Origin: Paenibacillus dendritiformis
Lineage (GTDB): Bacteria > Bacillota > Bacilli > Paenibacillales > Paenibacillaceae
Length of the DNA: 64,000 nt
Assembly (NCBI RefSeq): GCF_021654795.1
Contig: NZ_AP025344.1
Coordinates: 1,440,501 to 1,504,500, forward strand
Direction of reading: 5' to 3'
The notes below the pieces were generated by a model, which was given only the letters and a program-made list of their open reading frames with translations, had not been told where the DNA came from and made no database searches. The number at the start of each line of letters is the position of its first letter. Positions within the stretch are counted from its first letter, which is position 1. This document shows, piece by piece, positions 18,576 through 28,321 of the stretch. A program made the translations under genes and the position numbers.

Positions 18576-19673
18576 ATGTATTTGCGACATCAGACAAGAC
18601 CTGTACAAGTTGGCAACGTTACGATTGGCGGAAGCAATGACGTCATCATTCAGAGCATGTGCACCACGAAGACGGCGGATGTTCAGGCGACGGTAGCCGA
18701 GATTCACCGGCTGGAAGAAGCGGGATGCCAGGTCGTTCGCGTCACGGTGAACAATGAAGAAGCGGCGGAAGCGATCAAGGAGATTAAGAAGCAGATCTCC
18801 ATTCCGCTTGTCGCCGACATTCATTTCGACTATCGTCTGGCGCTGAAGGCGATTGAGAACGGGATCGACAAGGTCCGCATCAATCCGGGCAATATCGGCC
18901 GCCGCCACAAAGTCGAAGCCGTCGTCACAGCATGCAAAGAACGGGGCATTCCGATCCGGATTGGCGTCAATGCCGGTTCATTGGAACATCATCTGCTGGA
19001 GAAATACGGGTATCCAACGCCGGAAGCGATGGTCGAGAGCGCTTTGTTTCATATCGGAATTTTGGAAGAGCTTGATTTTCACGATATTATCGTCTCGCTC
19101 AAGGCTTCGGATGTGCCGATGGCCATTGCCGCCTACACGAAGGCTGCGGAAGTTATTCCGTATCCTCTCCATCTCGGAATTACGGAAGCGGGAACGCTCT
19201 TCTCCGGAACGATCAAGAGCGCTGCCGGTCTCGGCGCGTTGCTCTCGCTGGGCATCGGATCGACCGTGCGCGTCAGCCTGAGTGCCGATCCGGTCGAGGA
19301 AGTGAAGGTGGCCCGCGAATTGCTCAAATCCTTCGGGCTCATCTCGAATGCGGCGACACTGGTCTCTTGTCCGACCTGCGGACGTCTGGATATCGACTTG
19401 TTCTCGATTGCCAATGAAGTCGAAGAATATATATCCAAGATTAAGGTGCCAATCAAAGTGTCGGTGCTGGGATGCGCGGTCAACGGACCGGGGGAGGCCC
19501 GCGAGGCGGATATCGGCATTGCCGGGGCCCGCGGCGAGGGATTGCTGTTCCGGTACGGAGAGATGATACGCAAAGTGCCTGAATCGGAAATGGTCGCGGA
19601 ACTGAAAAAAGAAATCGATCAAATTGTCGCGGAATACGAGCGGACCGGTCAAATTCCGGGCCGCAAACATTAA
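18576..19673 (+). CDS. ispG: (E)-4-hydroxy-3-methylbut-2-enyl-diphosphate synthase (flavodoxin/ferredoxin)
   Basis: 365 residues from ATG 18576, with GGGAGAGA 5 bases upstream; an in-frame ATG at 18561 precedes that site. It is the penultimate enzyme of the MEP isoprenoid pathway. The TIM-barrel part shows [12 protein letters not shown] and [19 protein letters not shown] blocks. The [4Fe-4S] domain has [10 protein letters not shown] and [20 protein letters not shown]. In B. subtilis ispG is not in the tig-lon block, so its place between clpX and lonB is a difference from that order. Confidence 0.95.
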   Translation: MYLRHQTRPVQVGNVTIGGSNDVIIQSMCTTKTADVQATVAEIHRLEEAGCQVVRVTVNNEEAAEAIKEIKKQISIPLVADIHFDYRLALKAIENGIDKVRINPGNIGRRHKVEAVVTACKERGIPIRIGVNAGSLEHHLLEKYGYPTPEAMVESALFHIGILEELDFHDIIVSLKASDVPMAIAAYTKAAEVIPYPLHLGITEAGTLFSGTIKSAAGLGALLSLGIGSTVRVSLSADPVEEVKVARELLKSFGLISNAATLVSCPTCGRLDIDLFSIANEVEEYISKIKVPIKVSVLGCAVNGPGEAREADIGIAGARGEGLLFRYGEMIRKVPESEMVAELKKEIDQIVAEYERTGQIPGRKH

Positions 19674-19690
19674 GCGAATCGATATACAGG

Positions 19691-19716
19691 GAAGCCGGCG
19701 CACTCGCGCCGGCTTC
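19691..19716. terminator. Hairpin between convergent ispG and bactofilin gene
   Basis: GAAGCCGGCG at 19691-19700 pairs perfectly with CGCCGGCTTC at 19707-19716 around a 6-base loop; short T-rich tail on the plus strand. It probably serves both directions. Confidence 0.6.
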
Positions 19717-19732
19717 TTCCTATGTAAAGGGA

Positions 19733-20146
19733 CTAGACGCCGCTATCGTTAGCCGGCAAGGCCGCGGCGGGGTCTTGCGGTATGGAAGCGGAGGCCGCTT
19801 TCGCCTCGCCCATGGAGCTCGTTCCATTGAATTGCCCGCCGTCCTTAATAATGAAGGCGGTGCAGTTCGCGTTCCCGTTCAATTGCCCCGTCGATTCGAT
19901 GACCAGCGAGCCGGAAGCCATCACATCGCCGGTCAGCGAGCCCGCGATCACGATGCTCACTCCTTCCACATCCGCGTAGACAACGCCAGTCTCCCCGATT
20001 GTAATATTCCGGCTGCAGCGGATGGAGCCGCGAATGCGCCCCTCTATCCGCAGATCCGTCTCGCAGTCCACCGTCCCCTCCAATGTGGTCGACTGACCGA
20101 TTAACGTGTCTGTGCCGGGGGGTCTTTTTTCATTTCTGGAAAACAT
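19733..20146 (-). CDS. Bactofilin (polymer-forming cytoskeletal protein)
   Basis: 137 residues. The central domain (about residues 15-105) is the bactofilin beta-helix with its regular Gly/Ile-rich turns, e.g. TLEGTVDCETDLRIEGRIRG and GSLTGDVMASGSLVIES. The flanking tails are polar or Ala-rich, as usual. Bactofilins self-assemble into filaments that position cell-wall enzymes. It sits 27 bases after the M23 peptidase gene on the same strand, so it is co-transcribed with it. The start at 20146 follows AGGAGAAGAGAT. Confidence 0.93.
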   Translation of the reverse strand: MFSRNEKRPPGTDTLIGQSTTLEGTVDCETDLRIEGRIRGSIRCSRNITIGETGVVYADVEGVSIVIAGSLTGDVMASGSLVIESTGQLNGNANCTAFIIKDGGQFNGTSSMGEAKAASASIPQDPAAALPANDSGV

Positions 20147-20173
20147 ATCTCTTCTCCTCTCTTCGTCTATTCA

Positions 20174-21190
20174 TTACTTGTCTCCGGAACCGATGTAGAT
20201 GGCGGGGTCAATCGCCTCATTGCCTTTGCGGACCTCAAAATGCAAATGAGCGCCGGTGCTTCTGCCGGTTGAGCCCATCTTGCCGATTACTTGTCCTTTC
20301 TTGATCTGATCTCCGGTCTGAACGCCGCGTTCGCTGAGATGGAGGTAGCGTGTGGTCAGTGATGAACCGTGATCGATGATAAGATAGTTGCCCTTCAGCT
20401 TGTCGTACTTCGAGGCGATCACTTTGCCGTCTGCCGCGGCGTAGACCGGATCCCCCATGTCTCCTCCAATATCAAGCCCGGCATGGAACGCGCTGCTTCC
20501 ATGGAACGGATCGGAGCGGCCCCCGAAGCGGGACGTTATATAGGTGCTGTCCGTCGGCCAGAAGGTAGGGGTGGAGTCCAGCCGCTGCTTGAATGTCTCG
20601 GCTTGCGTCAGCAGGGCAGGCATCGTCTTCATCCAGCTCTGCCATGTCGCTTCCATCCGGCGCAGCTGCCGATGCGTATCGGCCAAGGAATTCGATGGAA
20701 CCGTCAACGGATGCAGGCGGGAATCGGAGGAGCCGTCATCGGACAGCGGCTGAATGTATTCTCCGCCTACGGGAAGCCGGCCGGATTCGCCCAGCGAGTA
20801 GGTCTTGCCTGCAGAAGAGCCTGCCGGTGACGGAACCGGTTCACCCGAGGCCCGCAAATAATTCTTCAGCTGCTGCTCCCACTCCGCCACCTGATCCATT
20901 CGCTCCTTCATCCGGTTGGATTCGGTCATAAGCGCGGATAATTGGCGGCGGGCGAGCGCAAGCTGCTCTTGCTTCTCTGACATATCGGATTCCAGCTTCG
21001 ACTGCTGCGCGCGCATGGTGTTCAACGACGCCGTCTGGGCGATGACAAGAGTTATCGCTGCCGTGATCGAGATGAGGATCCCAATTCCGGCAACCTTGAT
21101 GAGCAGCGTAGACATGCTGAACTGAACCGCCGGGCGATCAGCCCCGCGAATCAGCATCCATGTCCATCGCTTGCTGCGCTTGGTAGACAT
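20174..21190 (-). CDS. Membrane-anchored M23 metallopeptidase (LytM/lysostaphin-like)
   Basis: 338 residues counted from the ATG at 21190; ATG 21199 or TTG 21229 are alternatives around the same AGGAGG. A short basic cytoplasmic segment (STKRSKRW) leads to one membrane helix at about 25-52, then a coiled coil at about 52-110, a linker, and the C-terminal M23 domain. Zinc ligands are visible in FHAGLDIGGDMGDPV and GAHLHFEVRKG. It should cut peptidoglycan cross-links outside the membrane. Co-transcribed with the bactofilin, a pairing seen in several phyla where the filament localises the hydrolase. Confidence 0.92.
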   Translation of the reverse strand: MSTKRSKRWTWMLIRGADRPAVQFSMSTLLIKVAGIGILISITAAITLVIAQTASLNTMRAQQSKLESDMSEKQEQLALARRQLSALMTESNRMKERMDQVAEWEQQLKNYLRASGEPVPSPAGSSAGKTYSLGESGRLPVGGEYIQPLSDDGSSDSRLHPLTVPSNSLADTHRQLRRMEATWQSWMKTMPALLTQAETFKQRLDSTPTFWPTDSTYITSRFGGRSDPFHGSSAFHAGLDIGGDMGDPVYAAADGKVIASKYDKLKGNYLIIDHGSSLTTRYLHLSERGVQTGDQIKKGQVIGKMGSTGRSTGAHLHFEVRKGNEAIDPAIYIGSGDK

Positions 21191-21251
21191 ATTGGCCATA
21201 TCCTCCTGAGATGGATAATCGGAAAACAAGACGCTCTCCTACAACACTCCT

Positions 21252-21280
21252 ATTGTACATGAGACACAGTAAAATGTAAC
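21252..21280 (-). promoter_or_regulatory. Promoter of the M23 peptidase-bactofilin operon
   Basis: On the minus strand GTTACA (plus 21275-21280) and TACAAT (plus 21252-21257) are 17 bases apart. Confidence 0.5.
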
Positions 21281-21375
21281 CAGTGATTTGGCAAGTTTTG
21301 ACGATTGTTCACGATACATAGGAAGTAGTGTCTTGCAGGGCGCTTATCATTTCTCATTCCCTCTTCGGGAGCCAC

Positions 21376-21405
21376 TTATAATGCATCCGGCAAAGGGTAA
21401 TACTA
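21376..21405 (+). promoter_or_regulatory. Sigma-F/G-type promoter upstream of lonB
   Basis: TTATA at 21376-21380 (4 of 5 to the sigma-F -35 GYATA) is followed, 15 bases later, by GGTAATACTA at 21396-21405, which fits GGNNANANTA. B. subtilis lonB is known to be made in the forespore under sigma-F, which makes the match meaningful. Not tested against a background model. Confidence 0.55.
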
Positions 21406-21465
21406 CCAAGTATTGAACTTTACCGGATTTCTTGCGCCATGGGGCCGCTACGGGAGGATGAAACG

Positions 21466-23196
21466 ATGAATTTAAGTATTATATTGATGTTAATCAACGC
21501 GTTTTTCGCCGTTGTAATCGGGGTCTATTTCTGGAATCTGCTGCGGAATCAGAAGGGCAACCGGACTGCAGTCGACCGTGAATCGAAAAAGGAAATGGAC
21601 AAGCTGAACAAACTGCGGTCCATCTCGCTGACGAAGCCGTTGGCGGAGAAGACGAGACCGAGCTCGATGAACGACATCGTCGGACAGCGTGACGGCTTGA
21701 AGGCGCTCAAGGCTGCGCTGTGCAGCTCGAATCCGCAGCATGTGATCGTCTACGGTCCGCCTGGCGTCGGCAAGACCGCGGCCGCCCGTGTCGTGCTGGA
21801 GGAGGCGAAAAAGAATCCAAGCTCCCCCTTTACGAAAGAAGCCAAATTCACGGAAATCGATGCGACAACCGCCCGGTTCGATGAGCGGGGAATCGCCGAT
21901 CCGCTTATCGGTTCCGTCCATGATCCGATCTATCAGGGAGCCGGAGCGATGGGCGTCGCCGGCATTCCGCAGCCGAAGCCGGGCGCAGTCACCAAGGCGC
22001 ATGGAGGAATCCTGTTCATTGATGAGATCGGCGAGCTGCATCCGATTCAGATGAACAAGCTGCTGAAGGTGCTGGAGGATCGGAAAGTATTTCTGGAGAG
22101 CGCCTATTATAATTCGGAGGATTCCAATATACCGACTTATATTCATGATATCTTTCAAAACGGCCTTCCGGCTGATTTCCGCCTTGTCGGCGCGACGACG
22201 CGTTCACCTCAGGAGCTGCCTCCCGCGCTCCGTTCACGCTGCATGGAGGTCTATTTCCGCCCGCTGCTGCCTGCCGAAATCGAATCGATTGCCGAGCATG
22301 CCATCCGTAAAATCGGCTTTCCGCCGTCCGAAGCTGCGGTGAATATGGTAAAGCGCTATGCCACGAACGGCCGGGAAGCGGTGAACATGATCCAGCTTGC
22401 CGCCGGACTGGCGATGTCGGAGGGGCGCTCGGCCATTGAGGGCGGCGATGTAGAGTGGGTCGCGAACAGCAGCCAGATTCCGCCGCGTCCGGACCGGAAG
22501 GTTCCGTCCGAGCCGCAGATTGGCCTGGTGAACGGGCTGGCTGTCTACGGGCCGAGCATGGGGGCGCTGCTGGAGATCGAGGTGAATGCGATACGGGTCA
22601 AAAACGGCGCCGGAACCTACACGATTACCGGCGTTGTCGATGAAGAAGAACTGGGGGGCGGCAGCCGCACCCTGCGCCGTAAAAGCATGGCCAAAGGCTC
22701 GGTGGAAAATGTGCTAACGGTGCTGCGCAGCCTTGGCTACGAACCGTCCAATTTCGATCTGCATATCAATTTCCCGGGAGGCTCGCCGGTTGACGGCCCG
22801 TCGGCCGGGATCGCGATGGTTATCGCGATTGCGTCCGCGATGAACCAGTGGCCGGTCGACAATAAGCTGGCCATGACCGGGGAGATCAGCATCCATGGCC
22901 GGGTCAAGCCGGTTGGCGGGGTATTGGCGAAGGTGGAAGCCGCCTTTCAGGCGGGGGCGTCACGCGTCCTGATCCCGAAGGAGAACTGGCTCGAAATATT
23001 CGCCGATCTGGAGGGAGGGCTTCAGGTCGTTCCGATCGAGCATGTGGACGAAGCGTTCGCCCATACCTTTGGCCATGTGATGGAGGAAGGAGCGCATCCG
23101 GCGGCTAAGCCTTATGAACGGGCGGCGGGGGCGGCCATGCCGCTGCTGCATGCGGAAGCCTCCGAGAAAGGGGCCCATCCCGATTCGAAGGGATGA
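21466..23196 (+). CDS. lonB: ATP-dependent protease LonB (forespore Lon-like)
   Basis: 576 residues, ATG at 21466 after CGGGAGGATGAAACG. An N-terminal membrane helix (about residues 3-25, ending in VYFWNLLRNQKG) is followed by SLTKPLAEKTRPSSMNDIVG and the AAA+ core with Walker [10 protein letters not shown]. The C-terminal Lon protease domain has the catalytic Ser in DGPSAGIAM and Lys in GGVLAKVEAAF. It differs from LonA by lacking the large N-terminal substrate domain. B. subtilis LonB acts in the forespore; the promoter found here agrees. lonA follows after 89 bases. Confidence 0.95.
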   Translation: MNLSIILMLINAFFAVVIGVYFWNLLRNQKGNRTAVDRESKKEMDKLNKLRSISLTKPLAEKTRPSSMNDIVGQRDGLKALKAALCSSNPQHVIVYGPPGVGKTAAARVVLEEAKKNPSSPFTKEAKFTEIDATTARFDERGIADPLIGSVHDPIYQGAGAMGVAGIPQPKPGAVTKAHGGILFIDEIGELHPIQMNKLLKVLEDRKVFLESAYYNSEDSNIPTYIHDIFQNGLPADFRLVGATTRSPQELPPALRSRCMEVYFRPLLPAEIESIAEHAIRKIGFPPSEAAVNMVKRYATNGREAVNMIQLAAGLAMSEGRSAIEGGDVEWVANSSQIPPRPDRKVPSEPQIGLVNGLAVYGPSMGALLEIEVNAIRVKNGAGTYTITGVVDEEELGGGSRTLRRKSMAKGSVENVLTVLRSLGYEPSNFDLHINFPGGSPVDGPSAGIAMVIAIASAMNQWPVDNKLAMTGEISIHGRVKPVGGVLAKVEAAFQAGASRVLIPKENWLEIFADLEGGLQVVPIEHVDEAFAHTFGHVMEEGAHPAAKPYERAAGAAMPLLHAEASEKGAHPDSKG

Positions 23197-23285
23197 GTTC
23201 AGGAAATTGGAGTTTTGCTTGAACATTTGATAAAATATTGGTTACATGTGCATTTACAACAAGCATAACCATGGGGGTGCGATCG

Positions 23286-25619
23286 ATGGGGCTTAAACCT
23301 ATAAAAAGTCGGCGTCTGCCTCTTCTGCCGCTAAGAGGATTGCTCGTCTACCCGAGCATGGTGCTGCATCTTGACGTCGGGCGCGACAAATCGGTCAAGG
23401 CGCTGGAGCAGGCCATGATGGAGGATCAGATGCTGCTGCTGTGCTCCCAGTCCGAGGTGAGCATCGAAGAGCCGTCTCAGGAAGACATCTTTCGCATTGG
23501 AACGATAGCCAAGGTGCGCCAAATGCTCCGTCTGCCGAACAGCACCATCCGGGTGTTGGTCGAAGGCGTGGAGCGTGCGGAAATCGCAGAATACGTGCCG
23601 AATGACGAATATTACGAGGTCGATGCGACACCGCTGCATGATGAAGACAACGGGCCTTCATCCGAGACCGAAGCCTTGATGCGGATGGTATTGACGCAAT
23701 TCGAGAACTATGTCCATATGTCGAAGAAAGTGACGCCGGAGACGCTGACGGCCGTAACCGATATTGCGGAGCCTGGGCGTCTGGCGGATGTCATCGCCAG
23801 CCATCTCCCGTTGAAGACGAAGGATAAGCAGGAACTGCTCGAGACGGTCTCGGCCGCGGAGAGACTGAACAGGCTTCTTCAAATGCTGAACAATGAGAGC
23901 GAAGTGCTGGAGCTGGAGAAGAAGATTAATCAGCGCGTCAAGAAGCAGATGGAGAAGACCCAGAAAGAATATTATTTGCGGGAGCAGATGAAGGCGATTC
24001 AGAAGGAACTCGGCGACAAGGAAGGGCGCGCGGGCGAGATTGAGGAGCTGCGTTCCCAGCTCGCCGAGCTGGAAGCCCCCGACAAGGTGAAGGACAAAAT
24101 CCAGAAGGAAATCGATCGGCTGGAGAAGATGCCTTCCACTTCGGCGGAAGGATCGGTAATCCGCAACTATATTGACTGGTTATTCCTTATTCCATGGTCC
24201 AGACGCACGGAAGACGATCTTGATCTTCATAAGGCGGAATCCATCCTCGATGAGGATCATTACGCTCTTGACAAGCCGAAGGAGCGGGTGCTGGAGTATT
24301 TGGCCGTGCAGAAAATGGTAAAGCGGATGAAGGGTCCGATCCTGTGCCTCGTCGGTCCTCCGGGTGTAGGGAAGACTTCGCTTGCGCGCTCTATTGCCAA
24401 GTCGCTCGGGCGCCAGTTCATTCGCATCTCGCTCGGCGGCGTGCGCGATGAAGCGGAAATCCGTGGCCACCGGCGCACCTATGTGGGCGCGATGCCGGGA
24501 CGCATCGTACAGGCGATGAAAAACGCAGGGACGATGAACCCGGTCCTGCTCCTGGACGAGATCGACAAGATGGCGTCCGATTTCCGCGGGGATCCGGCTT
24601 CTGCCCTGTTGGAAGTGCTGGATCCGGAGCAGAACAACGCGTTCAGCGATCACTTTGTCGAGCTGCCGGTCGATTTATCCCATGTCATGTTCGTCACGAC
24701 GGCTAATGCGGTACATAATATTCCGCGTCCGCTGCTGGACCGGATGGAGATGATCTCGCTCTCGGGTTATACGGAGATCGAGAAGCTGGAGATTGCGTCC
24801 CGCCACCTGCTGCCGAAGCAGAAGCGGGAGCATGGGTTGGAGGACGATCAGCTGCGGGTGGAAGAAGGCGTCGTACGCCGGGTCATCCGGGAATATACCC
24901 GCGAAGCGGGCGTAAGGCAGCTGGAGCAGCAGTTAGCTGCGCTATGCCGCAAAGCGGCGCGGAAGATCGTATCGGACGGTGCAACGGAAGTGACGATCCA
25001 AGCCGATGAGCTAACCGACTATTTGGGCGTTGCCCGTTACCGCTATGGCCTGGCGGAGCAGCATAACCAGGTAGGGACGGTCACTGGACTCGCCTGGACC
25101 GAGGTTGGCGGCGACACCTTGAATGTCGAAGTGAGCGTCGTGCCGGGAACCGGCAAGCTGCTGTTGACCGGGAAGCTGGGAGACGTGATGAAGGAATCCG
25201 CCCAGGCAGCGTTCAGCTACATCCGTTCCCGAGCTGCCGAATTTAATCTGGATCCCGATTTCCATGAGAAAATCGATATTCATATCCACGTCCCGGAAGG
25301 AGCGATTCCGAAGGACGGCCCGTCGGCAGGGATCACAATGGCGACGGCGCTCGTCTCGGCGCTGACCAACCGTTATGTTTCGAAGGATGTGGCGATGACC
25401 GGGGAGATTACGCTGCGCGGCCGGGTTTTGCCGATTGGGGGCTTGAAGGAGAAATCGCTTGCCGCCTTGCGCGCCGGCATCAAGACCGTCATTTACCCGG
25501 CGGAAAATATGCGTGACCTGAACGATATACCTGAGAGCGTCCGCCAAGAGATGACATTTATACCGGCGGCTCATATGGATGAAGTGCTGCAGCATGCTTT
25601 GCTGGAGCAGCAAGGGTAA
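23286..25619 (+). CDS. lonA: ATP-dependent protease La (LonA)
   Basis: 777 residues, ATG at 23286 with GGGGGTGCGATCG upstream. The Lon N-terminal substrate domain opens with [15 protein letters not shown] coiled-coil linker covers about 205-285, and Walker A GPPGVGKT is at 357-364. The C-terminal protease domain has catalytic Ser in [10 protein letters not shown] near 680 and Lys in [10 protein letters not shown] near 720. It degrades damaged and regulatory proteins. A -10-like TAAAAT at 23231 suggests an own promoter, but no good -35 was seen. Terminator at 25740. Confidence 0.97.
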   Translation: MGLKPIKSRRLPLLPLRGLLVYPSMVLHLDVGRDKSVKALEQAMMEDQMLLLCSQSEVSIEEPSQEDIFRIGTIAKVRQMLRLPNSTIRVLVEGVERAEIAEYVPNDEYYEVDATPLHDEDNGPSSETEALMRMVLTQFENYVHMSKKVTPETLTAVTDIAEPGRLADVIASHLPLKTKDKQELLETVSAAERLNRLLQMLNNESEVLELEKKINQRVKKQMEKTQKEYYLREQMKAIQKELGDKEGRAGEIEELRSQLAELEAPDKVKDKIQKEIDRLEKMPSTSAEGSVIRNYIDWLFLIPWSRRTEDDLDLHKAESILDEDHYALDKPKERVLEYLAVQKMVKRMKGPILCLVGPPGVGKTSLARSIAKSLGRQFIRISLGGVRDEAEIRGHRRTYVGAMPGRIVQAMKNAGTMNPVLLLDEIDKMASDFRGDPASALLEVLDPEQNNAFSDHFVELPVDLSHVMFVTTANAVHNIPRPLLDRMEMISLSGYTEIEKLEIASRHLLPKQKREHGLEDDQLRVEEGVVRRVIREYTREAGVRQLEQQLAALCRKAARKIVSDGATEVTIQADELTDYLGVARYRYGLAEQHNQVGTVTGLAWTEVGGDTLNVEVSVVPGTGKLLLTGKLGDVMKESAQAAFSYIRSRAAEFNLDPDFHEKIDIHIHVPEGAIPKDGPSAGITMATALVSALTNRYVSKDVAMTGEITLRGRVLPIGGLKEKSLAALRAGIKTVIYPAENMRDLNDIPESVRQEMTFIPAAHMDEVLQHALLEQQG

Positions 25620-25739
25620 TTAGCCCCGGGCGCCAGCGCAAGCGAGAGTCTCGGAAGAGATGTGCCACCAGCAGGCACTTGGGCGGCGATAAACGCATAT
25701 TTATCCTAATTGATGAATAATAGGCGCTCGCGCCATCAC

Positions 25740-25772
25740 ATACCGCCCGGGACTACACCGGGCGGTATTTTT
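25740..25772 (+). terminator. Rho-independent terminator after lonA
   Basis: ATACCGCCCGG (25740-25750) pairs perfectly with CCGGGCGGTAT (25758-25768), followed by five T. Confidence 0.85.
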
Positions 25773-25815
25773 AATAAGGAGATGCGGGTACTACAAACTG
25801 CAGGATTCGTCAAAC

Positions 25816-26232
25816 AGGAAGCTGGACATCCCTCGTCCGCTCCATATGAGCAATATCCCCATAGCGCAGGAAGCTGGATGTCTCTCGTCCACTCCTTATG
25901 AGCAGTATCCCCATAGCGCAGGAAACTGGACTTCTCTCGTCCGCTCCTTATGAGCAATATCCCCATAGCGCAGGAAGCTGGATGTCTCTCGTTCGCTCCA
26001 TATGAGCAATATCCCCATAGCGGAGGAAGCTGGATGTCTCTCGTCCGCTCCATATGAGCAATATCCCCATAGCGCAGGAAGCTGGATGTCTCTCGTCCGC
26101 TCCATATGAGCAATATCCCCATAGCGCAGGAAGCTGGATGTCTCTCGTCCGCTCCATATGAGCAATATCCCCATTGCGCAGGAAGCTGGACATCCCTCGT
26201 CTGCTCCTTATGAGCGCAATCCCCGTCGTCCA
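25816..26232. repeat. Tandem array of exact 52-bp units, about 8 copies
   Basis: Units begin (AGGAAGCTGG or close) at 25816, 25868, 25920, 25972, 26024, 26076, 26128 and 26180, always 52 bases apart. The last is diverged. Each holds a CTCTCGTCCGCTCC block, a CATATGAGCAATATCCCCAT block and a GC-rich end. Variation is mostly single-base (CATATG vs CTTATG). 52 is not a multiple of 3, so the apparent antisense protein cycles through three frames every 156 bases; no ribosome site precedes any of these frames. Confidence 0.93.
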
Positions 26233-26376
26233 GGAGGTCCTTTTAAAGGAGAGTTCCAAAGAGAGAAATTATGCTAGCTACCCAAAATAAATGGTATAGT
26301 ATCACCAAAAATAACAAGCGTTATCCCACTTGCAAGCAAATCGTTAAATACTTAAGACTAAAGGGATAAGGAGTCT

Positions 26377-26595
26377 CCTGAGGATTGGGGAGATTGTACA
26401 AAAGACTGCTGAGCCCTGAGAGCTGGGGAGTCTGTTCAAAAGGCTAGGAAGCCCTGAGAGCTGGGGAGTCTGTTCAAAAGGCTACAAAGCCCTGAGGTTG
26501 GGGGAGATTGTACAAAAGACTGCTGAGCCCTGAGAGTTGGGGGGCTGTTCAAAAGGCTGCGTAGTCCCTGAGTGCCGGGGAGATTGGTCAATAGC
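26377..26595. repeat. Tandem array of 38-bp units, about 5.7 copies
   Basis: CCTGAG anchors lie at 26377, 26415, 26453, 26491, 26529 and 26567, each exactly 38 bases apart. Two unit types alternate: one with GGGGAGATTGTACAAAAGACT and one with GGGGAGTCTGTTCAAAAGGC. It lies between the 52-bp array and the engB promoter and is unrelated to the 52-bp units. The stretch 26233-26376 between arrays is AT-rich and shows no gene. Confidence 0.9.
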
Positions 26596-26687
26596 GCCAG
26601 GAAGGCGCTTTGTGCAGAGCCGATGAAGTAGTGTACAATAGAGGCACGATTAGGACAGATATATACATCGTTAAGGGAGCACGGAAT

Positions 26688-27311
26688 ATGAAGATTACGA
26701 ATGCCGAATTCATTATTAGCGCGGTCGGTCCGGCCCAGTATCCGGACGATGGGCTTCCGGAGATTGGTCTTGCCGGCCGTTCGAATGTGGGGAAGTCGTC
26801 CCTCATTAATAAGATGATTATGCGCAAAAATCTGGCCCGCACCAGCTCGCAGCCGGGCAAGACTCAACAGCTTAACTATTACCGGATTAATGATAATATG
26901 TATTTCGTCGATGTTCCGGGATACGGCTATGCCAAGGTGTCCAAAGCGCAGCGCGCCGCTTGGGGCAAAATGATCGAGGCTTACTTCCGCGAACGCGACG
27001 CCCTGCGGCTCGTGCTGCTCGTCGTCGATCTGCGGCATCCGCCTACCGAGGACGACTGCATGATGCATCAGTGGCTGACGCATTACGAGGTGCCTGTCGC
27101 CGTCGTCGCCACGAAGGCCGATAAAGTGCCGAAGAGCCGCTGGCCTAAGCATCTGAAGCAGGTAAGGACGACGCTTGGTCTGGATGGGGGGACACCGCTT
27201 GTTCTGTTCTCGTCCGAGACCGGACAGGGCCGGGAGGAGCTGTGGGACATTATTCTGGCTCACCCATCTTCCGAAGAAGCGGAACAAGAGGGTTTGCATT
27301 CGGGTGAATAA
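26688..27311 (+). CDS. engB: Ribosome biogenesis GTPase EngB/YsxC
   Basis: 207 residues, ATG at 26688 with AAGGGAGCACGG upstream. G1 is [10 protein letters not shown] near residue 30, G2 around the [14 protein letters not shown] block, G3 [12 protein letters not shown] near 73, G4 ATKADK near 144, and G5 SSETGQG near 175. It is an essential TRAFAC GTPase needed for 50S assembly. It follows lonA, as in B. subtilis (lonA-ysxC), but about 1.07 kb of repeat-rich DNA separates them here. A TACAAT -10 at 26634 suggests its own promoter. A 10-bp hairpin (27290-27323) overlaps the stop codon. Confidence 0.96.
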   Translation: MKITNAEFIISAVGPAQYPDDGLPEIGLAGRSNVGKSSLINKMIMRKNLARTSSQPGKTQQLNYYRINDNMYFVDVPGYGYAKVSKAQRAAWGKMIEAYFRERDALRLVLLVVDLRHPPTEDDCMMHQWLTHYEVPVAVVATKADKVPKSRWPKHLKQVRTTLGLDGGTPLVLFSSETGQGREELWDIILAHPSSEEAEQEGLHSGE

Positions 27312-27552
27312 TTATGCAAACCCGGCTGGATAGGCTATCGCCCATAAAATCGATGATCGCATGAGGGAGACTGCGCTGGAACAGTTATTTAGTGAGGATC
27401 ACGGGAGAAACATTGGCTCAATTCCGGCTGATAGCGATTTTTTCAAAAATCCCCTCGTATTTGGCGGCTTGTAAACAGGAATTCACTTTGGCGTTGTAGT
27501 ATAATAAGAGTATGATTTTTCATGCAGTAAAAACGAATTAAGGAGAGTTTTT

Positions 27553-28134
27553 ATGGCTCGGCGGTTAGCCACAGAGTATGTGAAAGCCAGTTTGCAGTTG
27601 ACGGAAGCTCAGTTGACCCGATTTTTACAGTCGCTTGCCCTGTATTCCGTTGGGGTAAAAGTATTGGAGAACGGCAATCAAGAGGTGGTTCTTGAGGACG
27701 GCCAGGGTGATGAGATTACCTTCCTGTTCGAGAAGCAAGGCAATCGGTATGTCTGTGTAACGTCTTGCCGCTTGGTTCATCCGAAATTGACGCAAGTGAT
27801 GCATAAGCTTGTGGCGACATTCCGTGGCGAAGCGGTAGTCAATCGCATCTTTGCCGGATTTACGATGACTTATTATTATGAAGACGGTGCAGTACGCAAG
27901 ATTGAAGAACGGAAGCAGCATGAGTCGCGTATCATTTACGAGCATAAGGATCCCGTGCGCGACCTGCAGAAGATGTTCCTGAAGAACGGCGCGGAGCTTC
28001 GCATCGATTCCGTCCAGATGCAGGTGAATATGCTGTTGGATGAGCGGAATCAGGCGCATTCCCCGGAAGCGATCCAACAGATTGACGCGCAATTAAGCCG
28101 TCTCGCACATCAATTGTTCATACTTGAAGCATAG
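27553..28134 (+). CDS. Conserved hypothetical protein, 193 residues
   Basis: ATG at 27553 behind AAGGAG. The product begins ARRLATEYVKASLQLTEAQL and has a central beta-rich part (QEVVLEDGQGDEITFLFEKQ, RIFAGFTMTYYYEDGAVRKI) and a helical C-terminal half with heptad character. It is cytoplasmic, with no signal or membrane segment. I recall similar proteins in Paenibacillus genomes under an unhelpful nonribosomal-peptide-synthetase-module name, which the sequence does not support. A TATAAT at 27500-27505 is its likely -10; a terminator follows at 28166. Confidence 0.75.
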   Translation: MARRLATEYVKASLQLTEAQLTRFLQSLALYSVGVKVLENGNQEVVLEDGQGDEITFLFEKQGNRYVCVTSCRLVHPKLTQVMHKLVATFRGEAVVNRIFAGFTMTYYYEDGAVRKIEERKQHESRIIYEHKDPVRDLQKMFLKNGAELRIDSVQMQVNMLLDERNQAHSPEAIQQIDAQLSRLAHQLFILEA

Positions 28135-28165
28135 AAGCATACGATCTTGGGATCATCTGCTGAAG

Positions 28166-28201
28166 ACCCTGCGTTCCTTACGGGAGAGCAGGGTTCTTTT
28201 G
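28166..28201 (+). terminator. Rho-independent terminator
   Basis: ACCCTGC at 28166-28172 pairs with GCAGGGT at 28188-28194, followed by TCTTTTGTG. Confidence 0.6.
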
Positions 28202-28321
28202 TGTTTGGGGGAAGGACAGATGGCCGAGGATAGCAGGCTGACAAGTTGCCGAAAAAAAGGGTTGCATTTATGTGCGGAAGATGTTATTTTTAATCTCGTT
28301 GAAAACAATATAGGAACCAGG

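Noticed and set aside
25736..26259. Overlapping minus-strand open frames of about 92-128 codons across the 52-bp array
   Set aside because: They exist because the 52-bp unit happens to lack stops in all three minus-strand frames. No ribosome site, no signal, and no unique sequence.
25816..26595. CRISPR array
   Set aside because: Units are strictly tandem with no unique spacers and there are no cas genes.
26436..27299. Long minus-strand open frame over engB and the 38-bp array
   Set aside because: It is antisense to a clear GTPase gene and then runs into repeats; no ribosome site.
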